Part shown: positions 1 to 11,130 of the stretch, in pieces
How the letters are laid out: each line of letters begins with the position of its first letter
Position numbering within the stretch: the stretch's first letter is position 1
Assembly (NCBI RefSeq): GCF_005239225.2
Contig: NC_133300.1
Span: 10,197,875-10,261,874, forward strand
DNA: 64,000 nt
Source: Populus alba
Taxonomy: Eukaryota; Streptophyta; Magnoliopsida; Malpighiales; Salicaceae
Direction: 5' to 3'
Made by a program: the position numbers and the translations under genes
Notes under the pieces: model-generated
Databases searched by the model: none
Seen by the model: the letters and a program-made list of their open reading frames with translations, nothing else
What the model was told of the DNA's origin: nothing

Positions 1-2560
1 TTTTCTGACAGGATAATTGATGGAATATTCATGCTAAGAAATATAAATTTTACCATCCATTTTATGTTGGGAACTCCATCGACAACATTAATTGTTGACA
101 GAATAATTCATCGTATATTCCATCAGAAATACACCTTAAATGTCATTGGAATATTTCATCGTCTATTCCATTAGAAAGTGAGCGACCATTTTCAACGAAA
201 TCTCCATCAAGATGTTTTGACAAAATATGTCATCAATAATTCTGTTTGAAATTCCAAAACCTTTTGTAACTTTTTTATGAAAACTTCACCTAACATTTCC
301 ATTGAAAATACTGATGAAATTGATTATTTCATTGGTAATTCCATCATAATGTCACACTAATGTGAATCCCATGGATATAAAAATTTAGAAATTCATAATC
401 AAATCGATCATTCTCAAGAAAGCTAAATTTAAACTTGTGATTGAGCTTAACATAACAATAGCATGTACCAAGACACCAAGATTAATATAGAAAACAAACA
501 ATCATTCAACTCCTATAAAGAGACACAAATGAATAATATGGAAGTAGCCACGAAGCTTGATTAATTTTTCAATAAGTTAGAGTAGTTTAATAAAAAACCA
601 AAAAAAAAAAAAAGAATCCTCTCTCAACACAAACACACACACACGTGCGCACACAATATGTGACAATAATGTATTACAACTTAAAAAATAAGAGAATTAG
701 ATTATTTGAGTTGAAATTTTAAAGTTGTAATTAGAATTTGATATGAATGAACTGAGGTTTTTTGGAAAATTAGTTTGAATTAGTATTATTTGTTTGTATT
801 TAGTTGTGATGCTGGTGAAATTATAGAAAACATTGACAAAACTTATGTTTGTGTTATGGTGTATGATCGACCATGGAAGAAGAAATTTAAAAGTGAATTA
901 AAACAGTTTGTTTTTGAATGTCTATATATGTAAATCAAGGAAAAAATGAAGAAGGAATTATGGGGATCGGAAGAGAGAAGGAGCCGATCATGGTAGGTGA
1001 AAATAGGAAACATTTGATATAAATTTATATGTGAGGAAATTGTGAGTGAATGAAAAAGTTTACATAATATGATTAAGAAAAAAGAACCTTATTGTTACTA
1101 ATGAAAATGTAGGTTAACCAAAGGAAAAAGAAATGAAAACTTACATAGGTAGGTGTACATAGTTAATGTATTTATAATTGAATACTTGTTGTTTAGTTAT
1201 GAGATGATGAATGATGAAGTAACTATGGCAAATTTACTTGAATATAGTGAAATCATGTTAGTGTAAACATGTTGATTGTGTTTGACATTAACTAGAATTT
1301 TGAGTGAATTAGTATATATTGATTTATAATGAAATGGAATTTTTGGTATTTTTAGAGATATTGTTTGCAACTAATTGGATTATTTGATTTGATAATTTTA
1401 TTAAACAATGTATTGTGTCTTGAAATTAGGCACATTGAGCTTTTGGATAAGTTTATAATGAATGGAAATCCTATTATTATAGAGGAGGTTGTTAAGGAAG
1501 GATCTTAGTTAAGAGAAGTGAGACTATCGCGAGTAGAGGATAAGTGTTTTCATCTCATTTGAATTTTAGAATTTATTCCATAATCGTATTTTTAATAAGA
1601 TGAATTAATAATGCTGGTACTAGGGACATATTGGAGAGGAATAGCAAATATTATGGATATTAACTTATTTTATATTGAATATTGTAATTTAATAAGATGA
1701 ATTAAATGTTCAATTACAAATCATTCACATTCCCTACTGGAGTAGTAGTGATTTGTATATCATACTATAGTATACTTATTATACATGAATTACATGTTCA
1801 AAATCTTTTGAATGTATAACTAAATATTACTAGGATAACATTTTGAAACATGTAATGCTTATACTATAATTTTGGGGATTGTAATTAATCTTAAAAGTTA
1901 ATTAATTATGAAATCATATTTATTATTAGAGATAATAATATATTGTGTAGAGTAAACATTTTGCATGTAATATATGTTTTATTGTTTATGTTTCAATGGT
2001 AAGTTGTATTTTAAATTCATATTTAAATGTATGATTGAATTGTTAAGATAATGGAAAATTATAGTTGAGTTTATATGGGATATGATCTGGGATGGTTGGA
2101 TCAAAATTGAGATTGGATAATTTGAAATGATGGATGGAAGTGAAAATGTTGATAACTTGGTACATGACATGCAAAAGAAACTTTGTCAATTTTTTTTTAT
2201 AAAATAACTATCATCATGGTGTGATAAACTAGTGTAAATAAAAAAATCCTTGTGAAATTTACGGGTCTTGTAAAATAAGCTATATTTGGATGGTAAAATT
2301 CAAGAATATTACATAACCCATGATGCTTCAATTAATTAAACCCAAAAAGTAAAGGTATTAGGCGCCTCTTATACATAGATTAAGTTAACTAAGATCTGAC
2401 CATCACTTGTTGAAGTTGTGACTTTCTTAAAATTTACCTTGACCTAAATACTCTGAATTATACATATTGAATGTGTCTTTGAGATTTTTTGGTATTGATC
2501 TTATAATTGACATATCTGGAACTTCTAGTGAATTTTTTGATGTAGTTTGGATCACATCAT
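1..2560. other. AT-rich intergenic DNA, no gene seen
   Basis: I see no coding region here. The first ~360 bases repeat a short motif around ATTCCATC/TTCATCG several times (for example near 60, 110, 130, 165, 210, 345), which resembles subterminal repeats of a decayed DNA transposon, but no terminal repeat could be defined. There is an A-run at 600-614 and a short CA repeat at 626-645. The short open frames in this stretch are AT-biased and carry no recognisable motif. Confidence 0.6.
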
Positions 2561-2584
2561 CCCCTCTATCTTAAAAAAATTCGA

Positions 2585-3480
2585 CTATGAGTCATCACTT
2601 ACATCAAACAAAGACAAATCATAAATATTAAAAATAGCAATAACACTATATTCACCAAGTAGATCTACTTTGGAAGCATTGTTATTAATTCTTTCAAGGA
2701 TTTGAAATGGAACATTTCCTATCGGCATCAACTTGGATCTCTTACATTCAGAAAACCTCTCCTTGCGTATATGCATCAAACCTAATTATTTATTTTAAAG
2801 ATAACCTTTTTTGTCCTTTATTAGCTTTGAATGCATATTACTCATTCTTTTTTTGTATTTGTCATTGTACACTATCATGAAGAGCCTTCATTGTTTATGC
2901 TTAGACTAACTCTTTCATCTACAGGTAAAAAAATCATATCCAAAAAAGTTAAAGGATTAAAATCATAAATAATCTTAAAAGGTAAATAATCAATAATAAA
3001 ATACACACTTCTGTTATATGCAAATTCAAAAAACAACAGGCAATGTTTCCAAATCTTCAACTTTTTTTTGAATGATAGTTCTTAACAATATAGTTAAAGT
3101 CATATTAACTACTTCAATTTGACCATCTATCTATGAATGACAATTAGTAAAAAATAACAATTTTGTTCCCAACTTATCCTTATAAAAACTTTTAAAAAGT
3201 AGCTAAAAACTATCTTCCTAGAGAATAGATCTCCTATGTTAGTTGTATCATTGGTTTTATAACAAGATATAAAATATGTTATCTTAGAAAACCTATCTGC
3301 AACCATAAAAATAGAATTCATACCCCCTTTTTGACTTAGATAAACCTAATACAAAATCCATATATATATCAACATAAGGTTCCTTAGGTACCAGTAAAGA
3401 AGTATACAAACCATAAGGTAAAAGTTTTTGCTTAGCTTGTCTACATGTTATGCATCTATTGCAAATTCTTTGCATATCTT
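2585..3480 (-). mobile_element. Ty3/gypsy pol relic (integrase and C-terminal part)
   Basis: Read on the minus strand, broken frames spell the end of a plant Ty3/gypsy polyprotein. The order is: the integrase zinc-finger end (CRQAKQKLLPYGLYTSL), the start of the core (VDIYMDFVLGLSKSKRG, then VADRFSKITYFISCYKT), a later core part (EFAYNRSVYFIIDYLPFKI, then FNPLTFLD), and the region downstream of integrase (RKERFSECKRSKLMPIGNVPF ending DLSLFDVSDDS). Frames change several times, and part of the core between the first Asp region and the Glu region is shortened. No protease or reverse transcriptase is attached and no LTR could be placed. It is a dead fragment of the same family as the relic at 22985-23760. 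Confidence 0.85.
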
Positions 3481-3539
3481 TTTTTAATCTTAAGCCAATA
3501 AAATGCTCTTGAAAAACATTTAAAATCGTAGAAAATCTA

Positions 3540-3970
3540 AAGTGTCCAATTAAAAGACTAGTGAAGTCTTGTTAAGATGCTTTAAATTTGTATATGTGTA
3601 TGGAAGTCGGCCAAATGAGTGAGGCTTGGAATGATGAACTATAAAAATTATCATGTGACTATTTTATTATGTGAAAACCAACCTCATGGTGGGAAACTTA
3701 GCAGGTGCACTTGTGTTGGAAACGGGCATGAATGAAATGTGTTCATGAAAGCTTGCCATATGAGTGGGGCTAGCTTTATTTGTCCCTGTTAAAAATGTAT
3801 TTGAGCTACGAAGCCTGTGATATGAGTGAGTCTAAATTTGTGGTATTTGAAGGACATGATATATATATATATATGGAATTGGAAGTCAAAGACATATGTG
3901 GGGCTTTAAATGGATATTATGGGTTAGCCATAGAGAATGTGGACTTGATCATTAAATTAAGATACTAGCC
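3540..3970. repeat. Degenerate short repeat around an ATATGAGTGGGGCT-like motif
   Basis: A motif resembling CCATATGAGTGGGGCT recurs in diverged form near 3613, 3758, 3820 and 3892, the last three spaced about 65-75 bases apart. A 62-codon open frame (3780-3968) covers the last copies, but it looks like repeat rather than a gene. No known element was recognised. Confidence 0.35.
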
Positions 3971-4194
3971 ATAGGTGTGGGGGTATGTGTCAAATATGAG
4001 ATGATCAGATGAGCTAGAGAGGTGTTGATATACATATTTGGAAATTTTATCTTAGTATAATTTGGATTGATATTCAATTATATGGATGAATAATTTTTTT
4101 TTTTAATTTCATCATTTACCATCGTGTTAATTAGGAATTAGATTTTATATTCAATTTACTTTTTTTTTTTTGTTATCATGATCTTATAGTTAGA

Positions 4195-4420
4195 GTTATG
4201 GATTTGTCAAGTTAACTCGGGTTAACCCTGGTCGATTCAATAAATTTTTGTCTCAAATTTTTTTATAAAAAAGATATTTTAAGTTTTTTTTTAATTGAAC
4301 TATATTTTTATCAGTTATCTAAATTATCTTTAGACACGCCAAGAAAGTAGATCATATCGGATCAACCTCTAAGTGATTTATATTTTTTTACAGGCACAAA
4401 CATTAACAACGTATGAATAT
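4195..4420 (+). repeat. Dispersed repeat with GTTAACTCGGGTTAACCC motif
   Basis: This stretch, together with the sequence just before it (from about 4145), matches the inverse complement of 9280-9500: the order is a 'TTCAATTTACTTTTT' block, a 'TTATCATGATCTTA' block, then the paired GTTAACTCGGG / GGTTAACCC words. Related words also occur at 17020-17180, 35795-36075, 41270-41380 and 44140-44225, so it belongs to a small family that is common in this window. No coding capacity. Confidence 0.55.
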
Positions 4421-4499
4421 TTTTTTATATTATAAAAATTAAGCTTACCAACCACATAGTGCGGGTCAACAGCACAATAATAAACCAAATCACGTCGTG

Positions 4500-4678
4500 A
4501 TAGGAGATTAATAATATTTTTTTATTTTTAAAAAATTATTTTTGACATCAGCGCATCAAAATGATCTAAAAACACACAAAAACATGAATTTGAAGCAAAG
4601 AAAAAAAAATTTTAAAAAATTTAATTTCTTTTAAAAACATTTTTAAAATGCAAAAACAAACAAGATCTAAAGCTGAGT
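4500..4678. mobile_element. MITE-like element, partial copy
   Basis: It shares the core order of the better copies at 11516-11745 and 15645-15868: a 'TTTTTAAAAAATTATTTTTGACATCA' type block, a 'CATCAAAATGATCTAAAAAC' block, then an end reading AAAACAAACAAG. One end is lost or diverged. It is non-coding and non-autonomous. Confidence 0.55.
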
Positions 4679-4679
4679 T

Positions 4680-5423
4680 AAATTCACCCATTTTGACATA
4701 TCTCTTGGATTTTTCATGCATTGACTCTACTGTTATGCGGACGCAGTTCTAAATAAAGATGTCATGTAACATAAAGTGTTATATAATAAAATGGATTTCC
4801 CTTAAAATATCGTTCAATATGAAATATATAAAGGTGTATTAGTTTAAATAATGCCCACTTTTCACCGTTTTGAGTTCCCTATTTTTGCAGTGCACTGTAT
4901 TCTACCACTAGTTTTGAGGGAGGTGGAGGTTAATAAGCAGTAATAGAGCTTCCACTTTTACGGAGCTTTCCCTGTAAAACTTTCAAATTAAAAACAAAAC
5001 ACTTGAGTTAGCATGTTCTTGTCAACAGTTGTTATCCTTGTTTTACACCTACACAGGCAGCTTAGAAGAGTAATTCTTCTCATGCTCCAATCGCAGACAA
5101 CGGGAAACTGGTGCGTATAATCCAACATTTTACCATCTAGTTCATTAAATCCCATATGATCAGTCAGAATCTCAAACCAGCAACCAGACGAGATTCTTGT
5201 TTTTATATACAGAAGGCTCATTGGACTTCTATGAGATTTTTCTCTCATCAAGCTCATCATTCAATCAGCAGTTCAGCATAATTTTACATACTAGAAATAC
5301 CACTTCATCTAGTTTATAAAGAACTGAACCTAAAACATTGGAGTATCATAGTCGCCTATGAAGCCACATCTACAAAGGTATGGAAAGAATACAGTATCAA
5401 CATAATAACATTTGGAGTTGCAC
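4680..5423. other. Intergenic and 3' flank of the PPR gene
   Basis: This is the downstream side of the minus-strand PPR gene. Base composition becomes less AT-rich from about 4860, which fits the 3' untranslated region of that gene. The 90-codon open frame on the minus strand (4988-5260) has no family resemblance and lies where the 3' UTR is expected, so I do not call it. Confidence 0.5.
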
Positions 5424-7706
5424 TCATTGTTTTCCTTCTGCTTGGGAGGCATAAATTTCCTTCTTGTTAAATGGTTTGCTTCTCCGTGGAACATCAGCCA
5501 AATTACAGAATTCGGTCAAAGTTTTCCTGATTTGAACTTTCTTTTTATCTGGTGGCCGAGGCCCTAAAACGCTTGTGTCAATAGTAGCCCCATAAGCTTC
5601 AGAGGAATGCATAACTGCATCATAAGCCTTCGGAGAGAGTTGAAGGTCTTCATTTTGAGCCCTCAAATACAACTCATATGCAAGTCTCGGTTTGCCACTC
5701 TTTGCAAGAGCCTCAATCAGCATGCCATATGTAATTTCGTTTGGTGAGATGTTCTGGACTTTCATGCGGTGAAACCATTCACATGCTGCACTGCTCAAAT
5801 TATTACGAGCACATCCACTGATTATTGCATTATATGTAACAACAGTTGGCCCAATACCAGTTGAAACCATTTCATTGATTATTGCATCAACCAGTCTAAA
5901 ATTCCCTTGTCTAGTGAAAACCGAAGCCATAATAGTGTATGCATACACGTTGGGCTTGACGCCCACCTTAAGCATATGCTCCCATACACGGACAGCCTCA
6001 TCATACAGTCTACCCTTTTCAAGGGCACTAAGCAGTGCTCCATAGGAGATAACTGTAGGCTTTTCACCTTGTTCAACCATTCTTCTAAATATCTGAACAG
6101 CAGCAGCTGTTTCTGAAGCCTTGGAACAAGCGACAAGAACTGCATTCCATTCCTTACTTCCTGGCTTCAGGCCTTTCTCTTCCATCTTGTTTAGCAACCT
6201 GACACCCCATCTCCAAATTCCTCTCTTCTTAGCTGCAGTAAGTAGGACATTAAAGTATGAAACAATCAATTCGTATGAAAGGTTATTTGGCTTTGGACCC
6301 TTGTCTAACAAATCCTCGTAAACCTCCAAGGCAGCCCACCACTTCTTAGCCTTTCCCATCAACCAAATCACATGGTTGCAGACTGATAAGCTTATATCAG
6401 AGCACCTTTCTCTAATCCTAATGTACAATTCTTTTGCAACAACATAATGTTCTTCACGGGTACAAGCCCACACAAGGCGCTCATAATCTGACCGACCAGG
6501 TTGTAGTTCGGCCTTATCCATATCTGTCAGAAGCTTTAACACATTGGTGTTCAAGTTTTCAAGCCTCACAAGCCACCGCCTCATAACCTGGTAGCAAACA
6601 CGAATTGTGAAATTTTCAAGCTTAACATATTCCCTTTCCCAATCTTCATCGGCATCCTTTCCTATTTCCCCTTTCAGATACTTGTCTTTTATTTCTACAA
6701 AGAACTTGAGAGCTCCATCTCCGTCTTCCATTTTTCTATAAGCCAACAGAGCAGAAGAATAGGATGCAGCAGATGGGGTAAAACCATTCCTACGCATCTC
6801 TTCAAGAATATCAAGGGCCTTTTTAGCCTGTCCTTGCTTGACATAAATAACCATCAAAATGTTGTAAGTCACCACATTGGGAGCAACCCCCTCTTGAGTC
6901 ATTCTTTCCAAGATTTTTTCCGTTTCTTCATATTGTTCAGACTGTTTCACTGCACTTAATAGACTATTATATATGAAAAGATTTGGAACAATAGTACCAT
7001 CTGTTTCTTTCTTTATCTTGAGCCATTCAACAAGAGCCATTGCAGGCTCCATTTTCTTGTCCCATCCAAAAACCTTAATCATAGATAAGTAAACTTGAAC
7101 TGGCAATTCACCCTTGTCCTTAAGAACCTCTTCTATATCATCCACTGTTTTTGCAAAATATAAGCTCTGAGAGAGCGCAGGGACATCAATCTTTCCATCC
7201 TGTCCTTTCCCAGCTTCTCCCTCACTTCCAACATCTACTTCACATTTTCGTTCTTCATCACTATTATCATCGTTTCTATCGAAATCAAAATCAACTTTAT
7301 CTCTCTCATGTTTCACTAATGACCGATCATCCAAACTTGATTCTACTCTACGAAATTCATTACCAATTTTTTGTTGCTCCAAAGCCGATGCCAAAGCCAA
7401 TGATGAACCAAATGAGCCCTCCTTCGGTTCACGAAAAGACACATATTTAATCTTTGAATAATTGGAGAGAAACCTACATTCCACACCAAATTTTAAGCTC
7501 CCACAAGAAGTCCCACTTCTATCATACCTCAAATTGCCAGAAACCATAGGAAAACCAGAACTTGCACCTTGAAAAACATTGTCAACATGACCCCATCTCT
7601 TTCTCCCTCTTCTAGTACTTAAAAAAGAAGAAGAATCCTCCTCAAACTCCAAATGGGGCACCGCACATGAGCCACCACTCAACGGCCAAACACTCAAAGT
7701 TTGCAT
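5424..7706 (-). CDS. P-class pentatricopeptide repeat (PPR) protein, probably chloroplast
   Basis: This is a single uninterrupted 760-residue frame starting at ATG (7706-7704). Residues 1 to ~85 are rich in Ser, Gly and Arg, consistent with an organelle transit peptide. Residues ~115-175 are charged and low in complexity. PPR motifs of about 35 residues follow at roughly 243-277, 278-312, 313-346, then after a linker (~347-404, containing WEREYVKLENF) at 405-439, 440-474, 517-551, 552-586, 587-621, 622-656 and 657-692. A basic tail (PRPPDKKKVQIRK) follows. There is no E or DYW domain, so it is a pure P-class protein that would bind plastid RNA to help its processing, stability or translation. 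The closest families I recall are Arabidopsis DG1 (At5g67570, my first choice) and LPE1 (At3g46610); I could not decide by search. The lack of introns is usual for PPR genes. Confidence 0.93.
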   Translation of the reverse strand: MQTLSVWPLSGGSCAVPHLEFEEDSSSFLSTRRGRKRWGHVDNVFQGASSGFPMVSGNLRYDRSGTSCGSLKFGVECRFLSNYSKIKYVSFREPKEGSFGSSLALASALEQQKIGNEFRRVESSLDDRSLVKHERDKVDFDFDRNDDNSDEERKCEVDVGSEGEAGKGQDGKIDVPALSQSLYFAKTVDDIEEVLKDKGELPVQVYLSMIKVFGWDKKMEPAMALVEWLKIKKETDGTIVPNLFIYNSLLSAVKQSEQYEETEKILERMTQEGVAPNVVTYNILMVIYVKQGQAKKALDILEEMRRNGFTPSAASYSSALLAYRKMEDGDGALKFFVEIKDKYLKGEIGKDADEDWEREYVKLENFTIRVCYQVMRRWLVRLENLNTNVLKLLTDMDKAELQPGRSDYERLVWACTREEHYVVAKELYIRIRERCSDISLSVCNHVIWLMGKAKKWWAALEVYEDLLDKGPKPNNLSYELIVSYFNVLLTAAKKRGIWRWGVRLLNKMEEKGLKPGSKEWNAVLVACSKASETAAAVQIFRRMVEQGEKPTVISYGALLSALEKGRLYDEAVRVWEHMLKVGVKPNVYAYTIMASVFTRQGNFRLVDAIINEMVSTGIGPTVVTYNAIISGCARNNLSSAACEWFHRMKVQNISPNEITYGMLIEALAKSGKPRLAYELYLRAQNEDLQLSPKAYDAVMHSSEAYGATIDTSVLGPRPPDKKKVQIRKTLTEFCNLADVPRRSKPFNKKEIYASQAEGKQ

Positions 7707-8104
7707 TTTGAGAGATAATTCAGCAATAAACAGAAAAACCCAGAAAGCAAAATCCAGTTAAAGAACAAGAAAACATGATATCCACTTATCACGAGAGACT
7801 TTCTCCTATGGTTTTCATGCTACTTACAAGAGAAATAATCGGAGAACTATAGCTATTGACTCTTGGTTTAGAATTTACAAAATTTTATGAACAGCAAGGG
7901 ATTAAAACATACCCGAATTGCTTCCTGTAGTTGTTTCTTTTGGGAGTAGAACAGTTAGCCTGAGGTTATAGCTCAGGATTTGAGGTTAGTGCTTCTCTGT
8001 GATGTCCTCACAGCCATTCAATTGTATTAACTAGAGGGCGGTCAGCTAAAATATCAGAGATACTATAAAACGAGAAAATGAAAAAAACCTAAAGATTTAA
8101 AAAA
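7707..8104. other. 5' leader and promoter side of the PPR gene
   Basis: This is the upstream side of the minus-strand PPR gene. It is less AT-rich than the flanking repeats and presumably holds the 5' UTR and promoter. No TATA box could be chosen with confidence and no further coding signal is seen. Confidence 0.4.
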
Positions 8105-9085
8105 TAACTTAGCCCGTTTTTGGCTGGAAATCAGTTTTTTTTTTAAAGTGAATTTAAAAAACTGAATTATTTTCTGATATTTGATAGTGTATTTAAAAAT
8201 AAGTTGGAAAATATTTTTTAGTGTTTGGTTATGTCATGAAAAATGAGTAAGAAAATAACTTATTTATATTTTATTTTTCTCAAGTTTATTAAAATAATAA
8301 GAAACGAATCTTACAAATTAAAAAGTTGAATAAGAATGAAATTGAAAAATAAATATAATTTCATAAATTATCTCAAATAAAATAAATAATAATCAAAATA
8401 ATAGAGATCAAATCTAAAAAATTAAAAAAAAATGAAAGATGAAGAAATTAAAATAATAATAATCAATATTTCATAAGCTATTTCAAATAAAACAAGTAAC
8501 AATTAAAAGAATGAGAACCAACTTTGATAGATAAAAAATTTCAATTAAAAAATGATAAGAAAAAAGCAAATAACAATTATAAAAATAAAGACCAAAGTTA
8601 ATATAAAAATTAAATTTTAAGAGATGAAATTGAAAAATAAATATTTAAAACAAAATATATATAGCAATCAAAAGTTTGAGGATCAAATATGATATAATCA
8701 GTAAATAATGACATTTCTAAATTTTTCACAACTTCCGGAAAGTGTTTTCCACCCAAATATTTCAGAAAAACACTTTCCTGAAAAACCAAGCCAAATTTTC
8801 CTTTAACTGGAAAGTGTTTTCTGTTTACCAACTTTCTTAATGTCAACAAACACAAGAAAGTTTGGAAAGTAATTTTCCGGAAACCACTTTCTGGAAAACA
8901 AACACAACCAAAAGGAAAAACACTTTCCTGAAAACCAAACCAAATTTTTCTTTGACTGAAAAGTGTTTTCTATTGACCTAAAAGTGTTTTCCGTTGACCA
9001 ACTTTTCTAATAGCAAACAAACACAGAAAAGTTTGAAAAATAATTTTCTAAAAATTACTTTTTGAAAAACAAACATTGCCTTAAT
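8105..9085. mobile_element. Non-autonomous DNA-transposon-like repeat with internal duplication
   Basis: The block is bounded by related but inverted ends: GCCCGTTTTTGGCTGGAAA on the left, and on the right a sequence whose complement reads GGCAATGTTTGTTTTTCAAA. Its right third holds two diverged copies of a ~160-base unit (about 8755-8905 and 8915-9075), each with AAACACTTTCCTGAAAA, GTGTTTTC, CCAACTTT and CAAACACA words. No transposase is encoded. A hAT-type origin is possible, but no target duplication was proven. Confidence 0.45.
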
Positions 9086-11130
9086 TAGTCAAGAAGTACA
9101 ATAATTCAACTATCAAAATATTTTTTTTAGATGGTGTAAATCAAAACAGACAATGTTTTAATGTTGTTTGCATGGAAAAATCAAAATTACACGGAATATA
9201 TTCTCCTTGACCCATAATACGTTGATGGTAAAATTATATATATTTTTTAAATATATGTATATGCTGCTAAAGTTTTTTTTATATAAAAAAAATCAAGTGA
9301 AGGTCGATCTTATATAATCTAGTTGACTTAATAAGTTTAAAAATAATTCAAACAAATAATAAAAATATAGTTTAATTAAAAAAAAATTCAATACAAAATT
9401 TTTTTAAAAAAAATATTGAGACGTAAATATATTCTATCAATCTTGGCTAACTTGTTAGATCTACAATCATAATAATAAGATCATGATAACCCTAATAAAA
9501 AGTAAATTGAAAAAATATATAAAGCTTAATTCTCAATCAAATAAATGTTGAATGATAAAATTAAAAAAAAATTAATTTAAAATTTAAATATGTTGAAAAA
9601 AATTAACATTTGAAACCTTTTGAGACGAGGTTGAAAATACTGAAAATAACACAAATACATCAATAATAATTTTTTTTGGTGTGTTGAAAATATCTAGAAA
9701 AATAAGGGGTCAAAAATTTGATTATAACAATGAGAGAAAAATTCTCAGCTTATATGAGATCTAAGTTGCATCCTAAAAGAGATGGCTTATTCCAAGTTCT
9801 TGAATGAATCAACCCCAATACATATAAAGAGAATATTACAAATGAGTTTATCACTAGTGATACTTTTAATGTTTCTAATTTTTATATAAAGAGAATACTT
9901 TTAATGTTTCTAATTTTTCTATGTTTGAAGTAAATGATGATTCGAGATTGAATCATTTTGAGGAAATGAGAGGATGATGAAAATCAACAAGCATCTTAAA
10001 ATGAGCCATTAAAAGTGTCAATTGGGTCATTGACAATGAGTTATTTCAAGATATTTAGGTCAAGTCGAGCATCAAGATTACAGCAAAGGATAATTTGACT
10101 TTAATTAATATAATCCATGCAAATGAAGGTGTCAATTCTTGAGCTTAAGGCATGCAAATTGAGTTTATTTTCTAATATGTATTTTTATATTAATGGATAT
10201 AACTTTTGATTTGACAATTGAATCAGATATAAAATTCGTTAGAATATTTTAAATGTTATTTTTTCTATATGGTTAAAATTTCATAGCAATCAAACATCAG
10301 GAAGGCTTTGCGACAAAGTCTAGAAATTATTGTTCAGGATTTGCAATATTTTATAGTTGATTTAAGATTTTTTTTTCTATTTTATTGAGAAATCTTTTGT
10401 TATTTTTATAGCCTTGTTTATAAAGTTTTATTTAGTATAAATAGGGTTATTTAACTTGTATTTATTATTATTTTTATATTTTTTATTTCATAAATAATAT
10501 TATGTATACAAGGTTACTTATATTATTCGTTCTTTATTAAACTCTTTAGAACTTATAAAAGATTATTTTTTTATGGCATTCATCTTTATACTCCTAGTTC
10601 TTGATTCTTTATAATCAACAAGTTAAGTTTTCATCCAATTATTACAGTTCTTTGGTTGAAACAATCACTAGTTCATGTTCTTTTCAACTTGTTTTAGTTA
10701 TTTTGAGTTATATTTAATCTTGGCTTCACATCACCATCTTTTAGAGTGATCATGTGACCCTTTATATAATGATATAGAGTGTAAATATTATTTAAAAATA
10801 TAAATCCTAAAATCCTATACAACTATTGATATCAAGGAGACTTTATTGAATAGTAATACAACTAAACTCTTTCTTTATTGATGCCACTTGAATCTTAAGT
10901 TAATCTTTTGACTTCTAATTAGTTATTTTATGGAAAACTACTGCTTTGAATAAAACTAAGCTTTCAAACTCTTCTTCGTGGCTCTTGATTGTCTTAGTTA
11001 TTAGTCAACTACTTCTTTAAATCTTTTTAATTATTGATGACTCTTCCAGTTGATTCTAGTATACTCAATTAATTTCAGTTTATTGCTCTCATACGATTTA
11101 ATATGTGAATATTTATTTTTAGTGTAAACA
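9086..11130. other. AT-rich intergenic DNA with an inverted copy of the 4145-4420 repeat
   Basis: Bases 9280-9500 are the inverse complement of the repeat near 4145-4420 (shared words include GATCATGATAACCCTAATAA and TAAAAAGTAAATTGAA). The rest is AT-rich and non-coding as far as I can see. Sequence close to 11130 could contain the degraded 5' LTR or leader of the copia element that follows, but I could not match it to the 3' side. Confidence 0.5.

Noticed and set aside
1..360. CACTA transposon terminus.
   Set aside because: The repeated ATTCCATC words are suggestive, but no CACTA terminal repeat in correct orientation or three-base target duplication could be found.
4988..5260. A 90-codon minus-strand frame downstream of the PPR gene.
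   Set aside because: It sits in the expected 3' UTR and shows no recognisable domain.
5879..6321. Open frames inside the PPR gene on both strands (88, 69 and 66 codons).
   Set aside because: They are shadows of the 760-residue PPR frame.
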